Origin: Gemmatimonadota bacterium
GTDB lineage: Bacteria; Gemmatimonadota; Gemmatimonadetes; Longimicrobiales; Gaopeijiaceae
DNA: 64,000 nucleotides
NCBI GenBank assembly: GCA_030428885.1
Contig: JAUIEJ010000003.1
Span: 310,001-374,000, forward strand
Direction of reading: 5' to 3'
Shown here: one piece after another, positions 53,185-63,289 of the stretch
Layout: each line of letters begins with the position of its first letter
How positions within the stretch are numbered: position 1 is the first letter of the stretch
Position numbers and translations under genes: made by a program
Notes under the pieces: generated by a model
What the model saw: the letters and a program-made list of their open reading frames with translations, nothing else
The model's database searches: none
What the model was told of the DNA's origin: nothing

Positions 53185-56100
53185 ATGACCCCCATGCGAC
53201 AGGCCACACGACGCGAAGAGTCCGGACGGGGCGCGCGGGGATGGTGGGTGGCGGTTCTTTCCGCGGCCGTCGTGTGCCCGGTCCCGGTCACCAGCCAGAT
53301 GACCCGCCCGCTCCTCGGCATCGAGGGCTTCGGAGTGGCCGACGGGTTGGCGGGAATGTCCGTGACCGATCTGGCGGTCACCGGAGATGGGTTGCTCTGG
53401 CTGCAGGCCAGCGGTCGGCTGGTGTCGTACGACGGACTCGAATTCGAGACCCACGACCTGGGCCGCTTCCCGGGCGGGAACCGCACGCTTCGAGCCGTCT
53501 CGCCGGGTCGCGCCGATACCCTGTGGGTGATCGCCGGGCGCCGGCTGTACTCCTACGTCGGTGGGGAGGCGAGCGTCCGCAGCGAGTTCGAGGAGACTCC
53601 GAGGAATGTCTGGCAGCGAGGAGACGAGCTCTTCGTGCTCGACCGCGAGGGAGTGCTGCGACTCACGGTGGGTCGAACGACACGGATCGTCCGATTCGCC
53701 CGTGGATGGTCAATCGGCAACCGGTCCGAACTGCGGGTCGATGCGTCGGACGACCTCCGGCTCCATCTTCCGATCCCGGGTCGCCTCCTGGACATCGGGG
53801 CGCCCATGGTCCTCGACCCCCTGCCGTTTCCGGAGGCGTGGCCGCTCCAGGATCCCGACGGAGTTGCCTGGATCGCCCGGCGCGGCGTCGAATCCACCGA
53901 ATTGACGCGGTTCGACGGCACGCCGGTGGCGACGCTTCCCCGGGAGGTGGGCACGACCCCCGTGTTCGTCGAGGACGGAGGGAGAATCTGGGTCCGCCGG
54001 CCCGGAGCGGTGACCCTGGTCTCGCCCGATGGCGATGTCGTCCAGACCTTCGACCTGCCCCCCGGGGCACTTGTCGGGCCGGCCGTGCAGGACGCGGAGG
54101 GCAACCTCTGGATGGGCACGGCCCGGCACGGGCTCTACCGTATCCGTTCGCTTCCCGTTCGGAGTCTCGGCGCGGTCGAGGGCGTGACCGACGGTCAGGT
54201 GCTCCGCATCGCACCCGGCCCGGATTCGAGCGTGCTCGCCATCCATCACGCGGGGGTCCTGACCCGCGTCGGCGAGGAGGGCGCCGACACGTTGTTCGGA
54301 CCCATTGGCGTCGAAGCCCTCGCCGGGGCGCTCACCGACAGCCGGGGCACGACCTGGATCTCCCACGAGGCCGACGACGGAGACCGGCTCGTGGGGCGGC
54401 GGGCGGAGGGCTCCGAGGTCGTCATCCGCCTCCCCAAGGCGTTGCGCATCATCGAAGATCCGTCCGACCCGGGAACCCTGTGGGTCCTGGGCGATGGCCT
54501 CTACCGAGTCCGGCCGTACGGGTCGGGCCCTCCGGTGGTCGACGGCCCGCTTCTCGGGCCTCGCTGGAGATCGCGAGACATGTTCGTGACGCGGGGCGGG
54601 GACGTCTGGGTGACGGGGGCCAGCGGACTAGCTCGCGTCTCCGACGACGGCGTGGAGTCGGTGCCGGCGGAGGCGAACGTTCTGGCGGCCGGGCGGGCCG
54701 TGTATCGAAGCGCCGACGGATCGGTGTGGATCGGCCACTACGAGGCGGGCCTCGTACGGTACCGTGACGGTGAGTTTCGGGCCGTGACCCGGGCGGACGG
54801 ATTGTGGGACGACGGGGCCTCGACGATCCTGGAGGACGGCGCCGGCCAGCTCTGGATGAGTGGAAACCGCGGCGTGCATCGCGCATCGCTCGACGAGTTG
54901 AACGCCTTTCTGGACGGCCGGGCCGACCGGGTCCGGGGGCGCGGGTACGGCGCCGAGGACGGCTTCCGGAATCCCGAGACGAGCGGGTACAACGGCTACC
55001 GGGATCCAGCCGGGCGGATGTGGTTTCCCACGTTCAGCGGCGTGGCGGTCCTGGATCCGGAGGCGGTGATGGCACTGGAACAGGCGGAGCCCGGAATCCG
55101 GATCCGCGGCGTGTCCACCGACCGCGCCCGCTTCGATCCCGACACCGTGGTGTCGCTCCCCCGCGGCCAGCGACGGCTCGACGTCGAATACGGCGCCACA
55201 CTCCTCTCCGGCCACGCCGGACTCCGGTACGAGGTGAGGCTCGAAGGCGTCGACCCGGCCTGGGTCGACGTGGGCGGCCAGCGGCAGGTCACCTACGGCA
55301 GCGTGCCCCCGGGCCGCCACGTCTTCCGCGTGCGGGCCATCAGCGGTCCGGGTGTGGTGGGGACCGACGAAGCGTCGCTGGCCGTGGTGGTGCCCCCGCG
55401 ACTCCACGAGACCGGGGTGTTCGCCCTTCTCGCGACGATGCTCGGAGGGGCTGCTCTGGGGCTGGCCTATCACCTGAGGATGCGGGGGCTCCGGAAGCGC
55501 GAGGTGATGCTGACGGGTCTCGTGGACGCCCGGACCCGGGAGCTGGCCCAGGCGAAGGACGAGACGGAGGCCGCTCTGGAGACCGTGGAAGCCCAGGCCT
55601 CCGAACTCCGGACTCTCGACGAGGCGAAGTCACGCTTCTTCGCCAACGTCAGCCATGAACTCCGCACACCCCTCACCCTCGTCCAGGGACCCCTCCAGGA
55701 CGTCCTCGATGGTCGGCTGGGCCCCACGACCGAGCCGGTGCGGGAGCAGGTGGCGACGGTCCTCGCCAGCGGGCGACGCCTCGGCGAATTGGTGGAACAG
55801 CTCCTCGATGTCGCCCGGCTCGAATCCGGCGCCCTGCGACTGAGCGTCCGGCGGGACGACCTTGCCCCCCTCTTCGATCGACTCGGCCAGGCCTTCGGAG
55901 CCCTCGCACGTAGCCGGGGCATCACCCTCGAGTCGACCATCCCCGACGGAGCGATCCTCGCCTCCGTGGACGCCGACCGGATGGAGAAGGTCTGGGCCAA
56001 CCTGCTCTCCAACGCCCTCAAGTTCACGCCCGAGGGGGGGCGGGTCGGCTTCGCGGTGGAGGCGGACGGCGAGCTGGTCGTGGCGGTCGAAGACGACGGT

Positions 56101-57165
56101 CCGGGCATCCCGTCCGACGAACTCGGACGGATCTTCGACCGTTTCCATCAGGTCGAGACCTCGTCCAGGCCGGTCCACGCCGGCACCGGCCTGGGCCTCT
56201 CCATGGTCCGGGATATCACGGAGCTCCACGGCGGCACCGTGGAGGTCCAGTCCGTGCTCGGACGTGGAAGCCGCTTCGTGGTTCGCGTTCCCGCCGACGC
56301 CGTCGTTCTTCCGGGATCGCCCCGTGAGGAGGCCCCGCCGAACGATCCGCCTGCGGGGTCCGAGGGTCGAGCCGTCCCGAGCCCGGATCCGGATGACACG
56401 CGTCGCCGCACGATCCTGGTGGTCGAGGACAACGACGCTCTCCGGGCGTACCTCCGCCGGGTTCTTTCGGACCGGTACCGCGTGGTGGAGGCCGAGAACG
56501 GTCGGCAGGGGTTGGCGGCGGCCCGGGCCGCCGTTCCCGATCTGATCCTCTGCGACATCATGATGCCGGAGATGGACGGCGAGGAGCTGTGTGCGGCGGT
56601 GCGCGCGGATCCCGAGTTGGCGTTTCTCCCTGTCGTGATGCTCACGGCTCGGGCGTCGCGACGGAGCCGCCTGTCGGCTCTGGAGGGGGGTGCCGACGAC
56701 TACCTGGTGAAACCCTTCGATCCCCGGGAGTTGGAGCTTCGAGTACGGAATCTCTTCGCGGCCCGGCAACGGCTCGCCGAACGTTTGAGGGAGCAGGGAA
56801 GGGTGCTTCCCTTCACGCCCCTGGATCCACCGGGGAACGGTCCGGGCCTGGACCTGGCCGTCGAGCTGGAGAGGGTGTTGCGCGAAGGCATGGCCGACGA
56901 GGACTTCGGCGTCGCGGAGATCGCGAAGGGGCTCGCCATGAGTCGGGCCACGCTCTATCGCAAGACTTCCGAGGCATTCGGGGTGTCCCCCATGGAACTG
57001 CTCTGGGGATACCGGCTCGACCAGGCTGCCCACTGGCTCCGGGAAACGGGCGCCTCCGTGAGCGAGGTGGCATACGGCAGCGGATTCAAGACCGTGCCCC
57101 ACTTCACACGGCGGTTCAAACAACGCTACGGGACCACCCCGGCTGCGTGGGCGAGCGGCGGATGA
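53185..57165 (+). CDS. Hybrid two-component system protein (sensor propeller, kinase, receiver, AraC HTH)
   Basis: 1326 residues, a whole signal chain in one protein. N-terminal signal, then propeller-type ligand-sensor repeats (about 50-640), a Y_Y_Y-type domain (about 680-755), one helix (FALLATMLGGAALGLAYHL, about 755-775), coiled coil, HisKA with His824 (NVSHELRTPL), HATPase_c (NALKFTPEGG, DDGPGI, GTGLGLSMV), a receiver with Asp1124 (CDIMMPEMDG), and an AraC-type HTH (about 1235-1326: ISKGLAMSRATLYR-like, SEVAYGSGFKTVPHFTRRFKQ). Known from carbohydrate systems of Bacteroidota. ATG 53185 has GAGG 4 nt upstream. No SusC/SusD genes adjoin. Confidence 0.92.
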   Translation: MTPMRQATRREESGRGARGWWVAVLSAAVVCPVPVTSQMTRPLLGIEGFGVADGLAGMSVTDLAVTGDGLLWLQASGRLVSYDGLEFETHDLGRFPGGNRTLRAVSPGRADTLWVIAGRRLYSYVGGEASVRSEFEETPRNVWQRGDELFVLDREGVLRLTVGRTTRIVRFARGWSIGNRSELRVDASDDLRLHLPIPGRLLDIGAPMVLDPLPFPEAWPLQDPDGVAWIARRGVESTELTRFDGTPVATLPREVGTTPVFVEDGGRIWVRRPGAVTLVSPDGDVVQTFDLPPGALVGPAVQDAEGNLWMGTARHGLYRIRSLPVRSLGAVEGVTDGQVLRIAPGPDSSVLAIHHAGVLTRVGEEGADTLFGPIGVEALAGALTDSRGTTWISHEADDGDRLVGRRAEGSEVVIRLPKALRIIEDPSDPGTLWVLGDGLYRVRPYGSGPPVVDGPLLGPRWRSRDMFVTRGGDVWVTGASGLARVSDDGVESVPAEANVLAAGRAVYRSADGSVWIGHYEAGLVRYRDGEFRAVTRADGLWDDGASTILEDGAGQLWMSGNRGVHRASLDELNAFLDGRADRVRGRGYGAEDGFRNPETSGYNGYRDPAGRMWFPTFSGVAVLDPEAVMALEQAEPGIRIRGVSTDRARFDPDTVVSLPRGQRRLDVEYGATLLSGHAGLRYEVRLEGVDPAWVDVGGQRQVTYGSVPPGRHVFRVRAISGPGVVGTDEASLAVVVPPRLHETGVFALLATMLGGAALGLAYHLRMRGLRKREVMLTGLVDARTRELAQAKDETEAALETVEAQASELRTLDEAKSRFFANVSHELRTPLTLVQGPLQDVLDGRLGPTTEPVREQVATVLASGRRLGELVEQLLDVARLESGALRLSVRRDDLAPLFDRLGQAFGALARSRGITLESTIPDGAILASVDADRMEKVWANLLSNALKFTPEGGRVGFAVEADGELVVAVEDDGPGIPSDELGRIFDRFHQVETSSRPVHAGTGLGLSMVRDITELHGGTVEVQSVLGRGSRFVVRVPADAVVLPGSPREEAPPNDPPAGSEGRAVPSPDPDDTRRRTILVVEDNDALRAYLRRVLSDRYRVVEAENGRQGLAAARAAVPDLILCDIMMPEMDGEELCAAVRADPELAFLPVVMLTARASRRSRLSALEGGADDYLVKPFDPRELELRVRNLFAARQRLAERLREQGRVLPFTPLDPPGNGPGLDLAVELERVLREGMADEDFGVAEIAKGLAMSRATLYRKTSEAFGVSPMELLWGYRLDQAAHWLRETGASVSEVAYGSGFKTVPHFTRRFKQRYGTTPAAWASGG

Positions 57166-57193
57166 AGGGGGCCGGCTCCATGGGGTGGGTCGG

Positions 57194-60100
57194 TCAGGTG
57201 ATGGGCCGCCCCCGCTCCGGGGGCAGGATCCGGCCCAGGCCCAACTCCTCGAGCAGCCGGTTGAAGTCGTCGAGCCGGGGTCCCAGAAGCTGTTCCACCG
57301 TGGCGCGGTGCTCGGTCCACCGCACCCGGAGGTCACCCAGCACGTCGCGGGATCCCTGGGTGACGCCGGTCTCGGCCGACTCGGCGTTTCCGTGGAGCCA
57401 CACGTACTGGAACTTGAGCCGGGAGGGGAAGTTGATGACGGTCTGACCGTCCACGGTCCGGGCCTGGTAGAGGGAGTCGGCCACCGCCGTGAGGTCGTCG
57501 GTGAGGCCCGCGGCGGCGTCCCGGGCCCGGTCGGCCCCGTCCCGCCCCTCGGCCCGCTCCAGCAGGGCGTCGATCTGGGCGTTCAGGTCGTCCACGTCCA
57601 TGGCGGCGTGGTGGATGGCCGTGAGTTCGGCGGCCACCTCGGCCACGAAGGCGTCCTGCTCCTGGAGGGCGGCCACGGTGGCGGCGTCGACCCGGGGATC
57701 CATGCGCACCTCCAGCGGCTGGGTCGTGGTCTGCCCCCCGGCGGTGAGGCGGACCTGATAGGTACCGGGCACGACCCGGCGCCCCTGGAGGGAGCCGAAC
57801 ACGTAGGCGCCGGGGATGTTGGGGATCGACTCGTGGCGCAGGTTCCAGACCACGCGGTTGAGTCCGGCGCCGAGTTCGAGAGGACGGGCCCCGGGGCTCC
57901 GCTCCTCGTCGGGGTGGGTGGAGAGGGTGCGGACCCGCTCCCCGGCCTCGGTGAGGATCTCCAGGGTGACCGTGTCGGTCTCGGCCGGCGCCTCGGCCAG
58001 CACCACGTGGAGCAGGGCGCCGGCGGGTGGGTTCTGCCCCACCGTCCCTCCTCCTCCGCCTCCGCCGCCCCCGGCGATCCGCCACGCGTGGCGAGGCGGG
58101 AGCAGCCGCGCCGGGGCCCCGTCGTCGGCCTCTCCGGCGTGCTGGAGCGGCGTGAGGTCGTCCAGGATCCAGAACGACCGCCCCGACGTGGCGGCCACCA
58201 GGTCGTTTTCCGGCCCCTGGACGATGAGGTCGTTGATGGGGGTGTTGGGGAGGTTCAACTGGAGCGACTGCCAGCGCTCGCCCTGATCCCACGACACGTA
58301 CAGGCCCGTCTCGGTGCCCAGGTAGAGGAGGCCGGGGCGGACCGGGTCCTCGCGCACGACCTTGGTCCAGGCCTCGGCGGGAACGCCGTCGGTGCGGTCG
58401 TCCCACGACGCCCCGTAGTCGGTGGTGACCAGGACGTGGGGCGTGAAGTCGTTGAACTTGTAGCTCGTGTACGCCACGTAGGCCGTGGCGGGATCGTGGG
58501 GCGACACCTCGATGGCGTTGATCTGGCCCGCCGGGAGCCCCATGTCGTGGGGGGTGACGTCGGTCCAGGTCGCTCCGTCGTCCCGGGTGAGGTGGATCAG
58601 CCCGTCGTCGCTGCCCGTCCAGAGGGTGCCCCGCTCGTGGGGCGAGGGGGCCACGTAGTAGATGGTGCCGTAGATCTCGCCGCCGGCCCCTTCGTTGGTG
58701 ATGGGCCCGCCGCCGTAGCCCTGCTTGTCGTCCTCGTCCCGGGTGAGGTCGGGGCTGATGACGTCCCAGCTCATGCCCCCGTCCCGGGTGCGGGCCAGGT
58801 GGTTGGAGGCGTGGTAGATCTCGGTGGGATCGTGGGGCGAGGCCACGATGGGGGCGTTCCAGTTGTACCTGAACTTCATTTCCCGCCCCTGGAGCGCCGC
58901 CGGGAGCACCGGGTACACGCCGATGTCGCGGCTCGACTCCGAGGCGTGATCGTACCGGCTGATGATGCCCATGTAGCAGCCGGCGTAGACGTAGCGGGGG
59001 TCGTCGCGGTCGAAGGCCGTGTAGGCGCTTTCGCAGCCCCCCACGGGGTACCAGTCCTTCCAGTCGATGCCGCCGCCGCTCCGGCTGGCGATGGCCACCG
59101 TGGAGTTGTCCTGCTGGCCGCCGTAGACGTGATACGGAAAGCGGTGGTCGACGTTGACCCGATAGAACTGGGCCGTGGGCTGATTCTGCTGGGTCGACCA
59201 ACTGTCGCCGCCGTTGAACGACACGTTGGCCCCGCCGTCGTTGGCGTTGACCATGACCGTGTTGTCGTGGGGGTTCACCCACAGGTCGTGGTTGTCGCCG
59301 TGGGGCACCGAGACGTTGGTGAAGGTCCGCCCCCCGTCGATGGACTTCATCATGGGGGCGTTGAGGACGTAGACCGTCTCCTCATCGACGGGGTCGGCGA
59401 AGATCTCGATGTAGTACCAGGCCCGGGCCCGGAGCGTCCAGTTGTCGGTGGTGAGGGTCCACGAGGCGCCACCGTCGTCGCTCCGGAAGACGCCGCCGCC
59501 GGGGTCGGCCTCCACGATGGCGAACACCCGGTCGGGGTTCGCCCGGGAGACGTCGATGGACGTCTTGCCCATGAGGTCGGGGAGTCCGGCCTCCAGGGGC
59601 GTCCAGTGGTCGCCCCCGTCGGTGGACTTCCACAGCCCGCTTCCTTCCCCCCCCGACTGCACCTGCCACGGAAGGCGGCGGTGCTCCCAGAACGCGGCGT
59701 AGAGGATCCGGGGGTTGGTCATGTCCATGGAGAGATCCGACGCCCCGGAGTTCTCGTCGACGTAGAGCACCTTCTCCCAGGTGTCTCCGCCGTCGGTGGA
59801 GCGGTAGACACCCCGCTCCTCGTTGGCGCCGTAGGGCGCGCCCTGCGCCGCCACGTACACCACGTCGGGATCGTGGGGGTGGATCCGGATCCGGGAGATG
59901 GCCCGGGTGCGGTCCAGCCCGACGTGGGTCCAGGTCCGGCCCCCGTCGGTGGAGCGGTACACCCCGTCGCCGTGGGACGTCATGACGCCCCGCACCGCGT
60001 GTTCGCCCATCCCCGCGTAGACCACGTTGGGGTCGGATTCGGACACCGCCAACGCCCCCACCGACGACGTGCCCAGTTGACCGTCGCTGACGTTGGCCCA

Positions 60101-60370
60101 GGTCGTGCCGGCGTCGGTGGTCTTCCAGACTCCGCCGCCCACCGTGCCCATGTAGTAGGTCAGGGGGTCGGAGGCCACGCCGGCAACGGCCACGGAGCGG
60201 CCGCCCCGGAAGGGGCCGATGCCCCGCCACGCCATGGCTTCGTAGGCGGACGGGTCCACGGCGGGGGCGGTGTCCTGGCCCAGGGCCGGGTGGGGAAGGG
60301 GGAGGAGCGCGGCGGCGGCTCCCCACAGGAGAGCGGTGGCCCCGAACGAGGGGCGACGGAAGACGAACAC
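57194..60370 (-). CDS. Sortilin/VPS10-like Asp-box repeat protein
   Basis: About 1058 residues from GTG 60370, with a signal peptide ([16 protein letters not shown]). A ten-bladed-type propeller follows with many Asp boxes of the S/T-x-D-G-G-x-T/S-W form: [64 protein letters not shown]. The last 230 residues are a C-terminal domain with a FlgD-like segment ([14 protein letters not shown]) and a helical tail. Such proteins are called glycosyl hydrolases or VPS10-like, but catalytic residues are not clear. It follows the PLD gene by 85 nt. Confidence 0.87.
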   Translation of the reverse strand: MFVFRRPSFGATALLWGAAAALLPLPHPALGQDTAPAVDPSAYEAMAWRGIGPFRGGRSVAVAGVASDPLTYYMGTVGGGVWKTTDAGTTWANVSDGQLGTSSVGALAVSESDPNVVYAGMGEHAVRGVMTSHGDGVYRSTDGGRTWTHVGLDRTRAISRIRIHPHDPDVVYVAAQGAPYGANEERGVYRSTDGGDTWEKVLYVDENSGASDLSMDMTNPRILYAAFWEHRRLPWQVQSGGEGSGLWKSTDGGDHWTPLEAGLPDLMGKTSIDVSRANPDRVFAIVEADPGGGVFRSDDGGASWTLTTDNWTLRARAWYYIEIFADPVDEETVYVLNAPMMKSIDGGRTFTNVSVPHGDNHDLWVNPHDNTVMVNANDGGANVSFNGGDSWSTQQNQPTAQFYRVNVDHRFPYHVYGGQQDNSTVAIASRSGGGIDWKDWYPVGGCESAYTAFDRDDPRYVYAGCYMGIISRYDHASESSRDIGVYPVLPAALQGREMKFRYNWNAPIVASPHDPTEIYHASNHLARTRDGGMSWDVISPDLTRDEDDKQGYGGGPITNEGAGGEIYGTIYYVAPSPHERGTLWTGSDDGLIHLTRDDGATWTDVTPHDMGLPAGQINAIEVSPHDPATAYVAYTSYKFNDFTPHVLVTTDYGASWDDRTDGVPAEAWTKVVREDPVRPGLLYLGTETGLYVSWDQGERWQSLQLNLPNTPINDLIVQGPENDLVAATSGRSFWILDDLTPLQHAGEADDGAPARLLPPRHAWRIAGGGGGGGGGTVGQNPPAGALLHVVLAEAPAETDTVTLEILTEAGERVRTLSTHPDEERSPGARPLELGAGLNRVVWNLRHESIPNIPGAYVFGSLQGRRVVPGTYQVRLTAGGQTTTQPLEVRMDPRVDAATVAALQEQDAFVAEVAAELTAIHHAAMDVDDLNAQIDALLERAEGRDGADRARDAAAGLTDDLTAVADSLYQARTVDGQTVINFPSRLKFQYVWLHGNAESAETGVTQGSRDVLGDLRVRWTEHRATVEQLLGPRLDDFNRLLEELGLGRILPPERGRPIT

Positions 60371-60455
60371 GGTGGTGGGACTCCGGAACGGGGGTGGGGG
60401 GTGCGTCAGGATCCCCCGTAGGGCCCCGCGGGGCAAGTGGCGGTCCCGGAGTCGG

Positions 60456-61529
60456 TCAGCTTCGGGCCAGGAGTGCCGCCAGTCCGGCCCCGGCCCGCAC
60501 GGCGGTGTGGCCCAGGCGAAGCCCCAGGCCCCGGTCGTCCCGGGACCGATGGGCCGTGGCCCGGTCGGGCTCCCAGACCCGCTCCCGATACGCCGCCACC
60601 GTGTCGGGGTCCCGGGTGAGGACCACGAGCTCCTCGAGGATGTGATAACTCATGAAGTCGAAGTTGCTCGATCCCGCCACCAGGAGCTCCTCGTCCACCA
60701 CCAGGGCCTTCAGGTGGCTCATGCCGTCGTGGCGCCACACTTCCAGGCCGTGACGCCGGCCCGATTCAAGGATGTGGCGGGCCAGGTTGCCCTTGTTGTT
60801 GTGGGCGGGCGTGAGGATCCGGACCCGCACACCCCGGGCCGCCGCCCGGGCGAGATGGTGGGTGAAGGGGTGGGAGAGGTAGGCGCTCTGGACGTCCACC
60901 GTGCGCCGTGCCCCCTCCATCGCCTCCAGCACCGGGGCGAACCCACGGGGGTTGCCCCGGCCGTTGAGGGAGAGGATCCGCAGGTGTCCCAGCTCCCGGT
61001 CCATGGTAGCGGGCCGGCCCGTCCAACTGGCGTCGAAGTCGTCGCTCAGACAGTCGGCGGCCTCGGGGCACGACACCCGGAGCATCATGTCGTGCCAGTC
61101 GAAGTTGTGCTCGCTGAAGTTGATGCCCCCCACGTAGACCACGTCGTCCACCACCAGGAGCTTCTTGTGGTTGCGGCGCACGAGGCGGAGGGGCGAGGGC
61201 CCCACCGGGTTGCCGAAACGCACCCCTACGCCGTCGTCTCTGAGCCGGCGCACCCAGGCGTGGGTGTGGAACACCTCCCGCCGCAGCACGCGGTCCAGCC
61301 AACTCGGCCCGGGAATGAGCCGGTCGCTGTGGTAGAGCAGGCTGTACCCGTCCACGAGGAGGCGACGGTCCGGGGCGTCGCACCGGCGCAGGGCGCGCCC
61401 CAGGGCGGCCCCTACCCGGTCCCCCTCGAAGGTGAAGGTCTGGACGAGGGCCCGGGTCCGGGCCCGGGACAGGTCGTCCTGCAGGGAGTCCCAGAACTCC
61501 GGCGCGTCGACGAGGAGGCGGACGTCCAT
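60456..61529 (-). CDS. Phospholipase D-like / cardiolipin synthase-like protein
   Basis: 357 residues with both HKD motifs. First: [19 protein letters not shown] (HxKxxxxD); second: [21 protein letters not shown]. This is the cardiolipin synthase or bacterial PLD arrangement without N-terminal membrane helices. It may transfer phosphatidyl groups or cleave phospholipid. ATG 61529 is 2 nt after the DedA-like gene; the frame is open upstream in that gene. Operon with the DedA-like gene. Confidence 0.88.
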   Translation of the reverse strand: MDVRLLVDAPEFWDSLQDDLSRARTRALVQTFTFEGDRVGAALGRALRRCDAPDRRLLVDGYSLLYHSDRLIPGPSWLDRVLRREVFHTHAWVRRLRDDGVGVRFGNPVGPSPLRLVRRNHKKLLVVDDVVYVGGINFSEHNFDWHDMMLRVSCPEAADCLSDDFDASWTGRPATMDRELGHLRILSLNGRGNPRGFAPVLEAMEGARRTVDVQSAYLSHPFTHHLARAAARGVRVRILTPAHNNKGNLARHILESGRRHGLEVWRHDGMSHLKALVVDEELLVAGSSNFDFMSYHILEELVVLTRDPDTVAAYRERVWEPDRATAHRSRDDRGLGLRLGHTAVRAGAGLAALLARS

Positions 61530-61531
61530 GC

Positions 61532-62026
61532 TCAGCGGCCCGGGATCAGGGCGCCCACGAAGTCGGTGGCCAGGAGCTGGGCCGAGCCCTCCCCCAGGGC
61601 GTGGGCCGCCCACGCCAGGACGGCGAACCGGACGGCCCGCCCGGCGGTCCCGGTGACGAGGAACGTGCCCATGCGCATGCCCAGGGCTCCGGCGGCGAGG
61701 CTGACCCCGTAGAAGGGAGGCAAGCCCACCACCGCGCTGACGAAGACCAGCGATCCGGCGGCCCCGCCCCGGGCCCGGACCGCTTCCACGGCCTTGTCCA
61801 GGCGCGCGGCGGCCTTCCTGGGGAGTCGAGCCGGGGCGGAGCGGGCCAGGGCGAAGAGCACCGCCTTGGCGATCATCTGCCCCACGGTGGAGGCCGCCAC
61901 CACCAGGGGCACACCGGCCATGGGCACCGCCACCGCCGCGGCGACGCAGAGCAGCTCCGCGTTCACCAGGGGGACGACGCCGCTGACGACGCTGCCCACG
62001 AACAGGCCTCCCAGGATTTCCCACAT
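61532..62026 (-). CDS. DedA/VTT-like membrane protein
   Basis: 164 residues with about four membrane helices: GSVVSGVVPLVNAELLCVAAAV, PLVVAASTVGQMIAKAVLFAL, SLVFVSAVVGLPPFYGVSLAAGALG and a C-terminal helix. The loops G-L-P-P-F-Y-G-x-x and STVGQM are seen in VTT/YqaA-type proteins. DedA-family proteins affect lipid carriers such as undecaprenyl phosphate. ATG 62026 has GGAGGAGGA 11-12 nt upstream. It shares an operon with the PLD gene under a palindromic promoter. Confidence 0.8.
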   Translation of the reverse strand: MWEILGGLFVGSVVSGVVPLVNAELLCVAAAVAVPMAGVPLVVAASTVGQMIAKAVLFALARSAPARLPRKAAARLDKAVEAVRARGGAAGSLVFVSAVVGLPPFYGVSLAAGALGMRMGTFLVTGTAGRAVRFAVLAWAAHALGEGSAQLLATDFVGALIPGR

Positions 62027-62065
62027 GCCGGCCGTTTCCTCCTCCTCCTCGACCCGAGTGCTCTC

Positions 62066-62099
62066 ACCGTACCATACTGTACGGTATGTTTTGCCACAA
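62066..62099 (-). promoter_or_regulatory. Promoter with palindromic operator for the DedA-like/PLD operon
   Basis: On the minus strand TTGTGG (plus 62094-62099) and TATGGT (plus 62071-62076) have 17-nt spacing. Over this lie two overlapping inverted repeats: ACCGTAC/GTACGGT at 62066-62072 and 62079-62085, and CATAC/GTATG at 62073-62077 and 62084-62088. The arrangement resembles TetR-type operators between -35 and -10. No TetR gene is in the window. Confidence 0.55.
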
Positions 62100-62110
62100 G
62101 GTTCCTGCAA

Positions 62111-63289
62111 TCAGTACCAGCGGGAGAGATAGACGTCCAGCGCCTCGGCCAGGGCCTGGGCGAAGGCCGCCCGGTTCTCCGCCGAATCCCGGATGCCCGG
62201 GTAGGGGGCTTCGATCTGCACTCCGCTCACGGGACCTCCGTCCACCGAGCCGTGTCGCCGGGTGTTGTATCCCCCGCTGAAGAAGGGGTCGTCGCCCGGA
62301 TCCGGTTGTCCATCGCTGGGCACGGCGGGGTAGCCTCGCGCTTCCAGCAGGCTGCCCAGGGCGTCGGGCCCCCGGAGCAGGTGGGAGAACGGGACGCCCG
62401 CCGCGTCCACCAACGTCCGGACGCTGCTGTCCACGCTCCAGTTTCCCTGGTCCAGGGCGTCGTCGGTCCGGGCGAGGTCGGCGGCGGTGAGGAGGTAGCC
62501 GAGTTCCAGCCGAGGGATGGGGTGCCCGTGGCCGTGGAGATCGATGTAGAATCCCGTGCCGTGATCGGCCACGACCCGAGCCGAGGCGTGCTCGATGAAC
62601 GCCTGGAACTCCCGCCAGGCGTGCTCGGCCAGGGGGTCGTCCTGGGCGGCCTCCCCCAGTTCCCGGTTGGGGTCGAGCTTGCGCCGGTGCAGGTGGCTCA
62701 CCACCACGTGGGGTCGGCCCCCCAGACGGGCCTCCAGGGCGTCGGCCAGGGCGAAGGCCAGGAACTCGGTGTTGCGATCCGACACCACGGTTCCCCATGT
62801 GCGGTCGGGGACCTCGGAGGGCTCCTCCGTTCCGCCGTGGGGCGCCGACACGACGAGGGGGAGGGTGCCGGGCCGGTACTCCACGTATCGGTTGCGCCCC
62901 CACCGGACGGACCCGGGAGCCGCCGGATCTCCCCGGCCCCGGAAGACCACCCGGGCCGTGTCCACCGCCGCCTCCACCGAATCGGCTCCCGAGCCCGGCG
63001 CCCAGAGGGCCATGGCCCGGCCGTCGGCGTCGGTTCGGGTGACGGCGGGGTGGACTTCGCCTCCGCCCAGGGCCGTCCAGCGCACGGCGGCGTCGGCCAC
63101 GGGTCTCCCGTCATCGGTGACCCGAACCACCAGGGAATCGGCGAAAGGCACCCCGGCGAGTCCGGCCCCGTCCTGGCCCGCCACCGCCGTCAGCCGCACC
63201 GGGCCGGCGGGGGCGGGCAGGAGGGCGTCGTCGCATCCCGCCGCCGCCACGGCCAGGCTCAGGAGGACACCGGCTCGGCGGGAGCTCAC
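62111..63289 (-). CDS. Lipoprotein with Ig-like domain and N-formylglutamate amidohydrolase-like domain
   Basis: 392 residues. Signal LSLAVAAAGCDD gives a lipidated Cys. Residues about 30-125 form a Big_1-type Ig domain (DSLVVRVTDDGRPVADAAVRW, VTRTDADGRAMALWAPG). The rest resembles N-formylglutamate amidohydrolase: LVVSAPHGG, VSHLHRRKLDPNRE, FYIDLHGHG, and GPVSGVQIEAPYPGIR. Such a domain could cleave formyl or amide groups outside the cell. GTG 63289 overlaps the TlpA stop (GTGA). The function is unknown. Confidence 0.82.
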   Translation of the reverse strand: MSSRRAGVLLSLAVAAAGCDDALLPAPAGPVRLTAVAGQDGAGLAGVPFADSLVVRVTDDGRPVADAAVRWTALGGGEVHPAVTRTDADGRAMALWAPGSGADSVEAAVDTARVVFRGRGDPAAPGSVRWGRNRYVEYRPGTLPLVVSAPHGGTEEPSEVPDRTWGTVVSDRNTEFLAFALADALEARLGGRPHVVVSHLHRRKLDPNRELGEAAQDDPLAEHAWREFQAFIEHASARVVADHGTGFYIDLHGHGHPIPRLELGYLLTAADLARTDDALDQGNWSVDSSVRTLVDAAGVPFSHLLRGPDALGSLLEARGYPAVPSDGQPDPGDDPFFSGGYNTRRHGSVDGGPVSGVQIEAPYPGIRDSAENRAAFAQALAEALDVYLSRWY

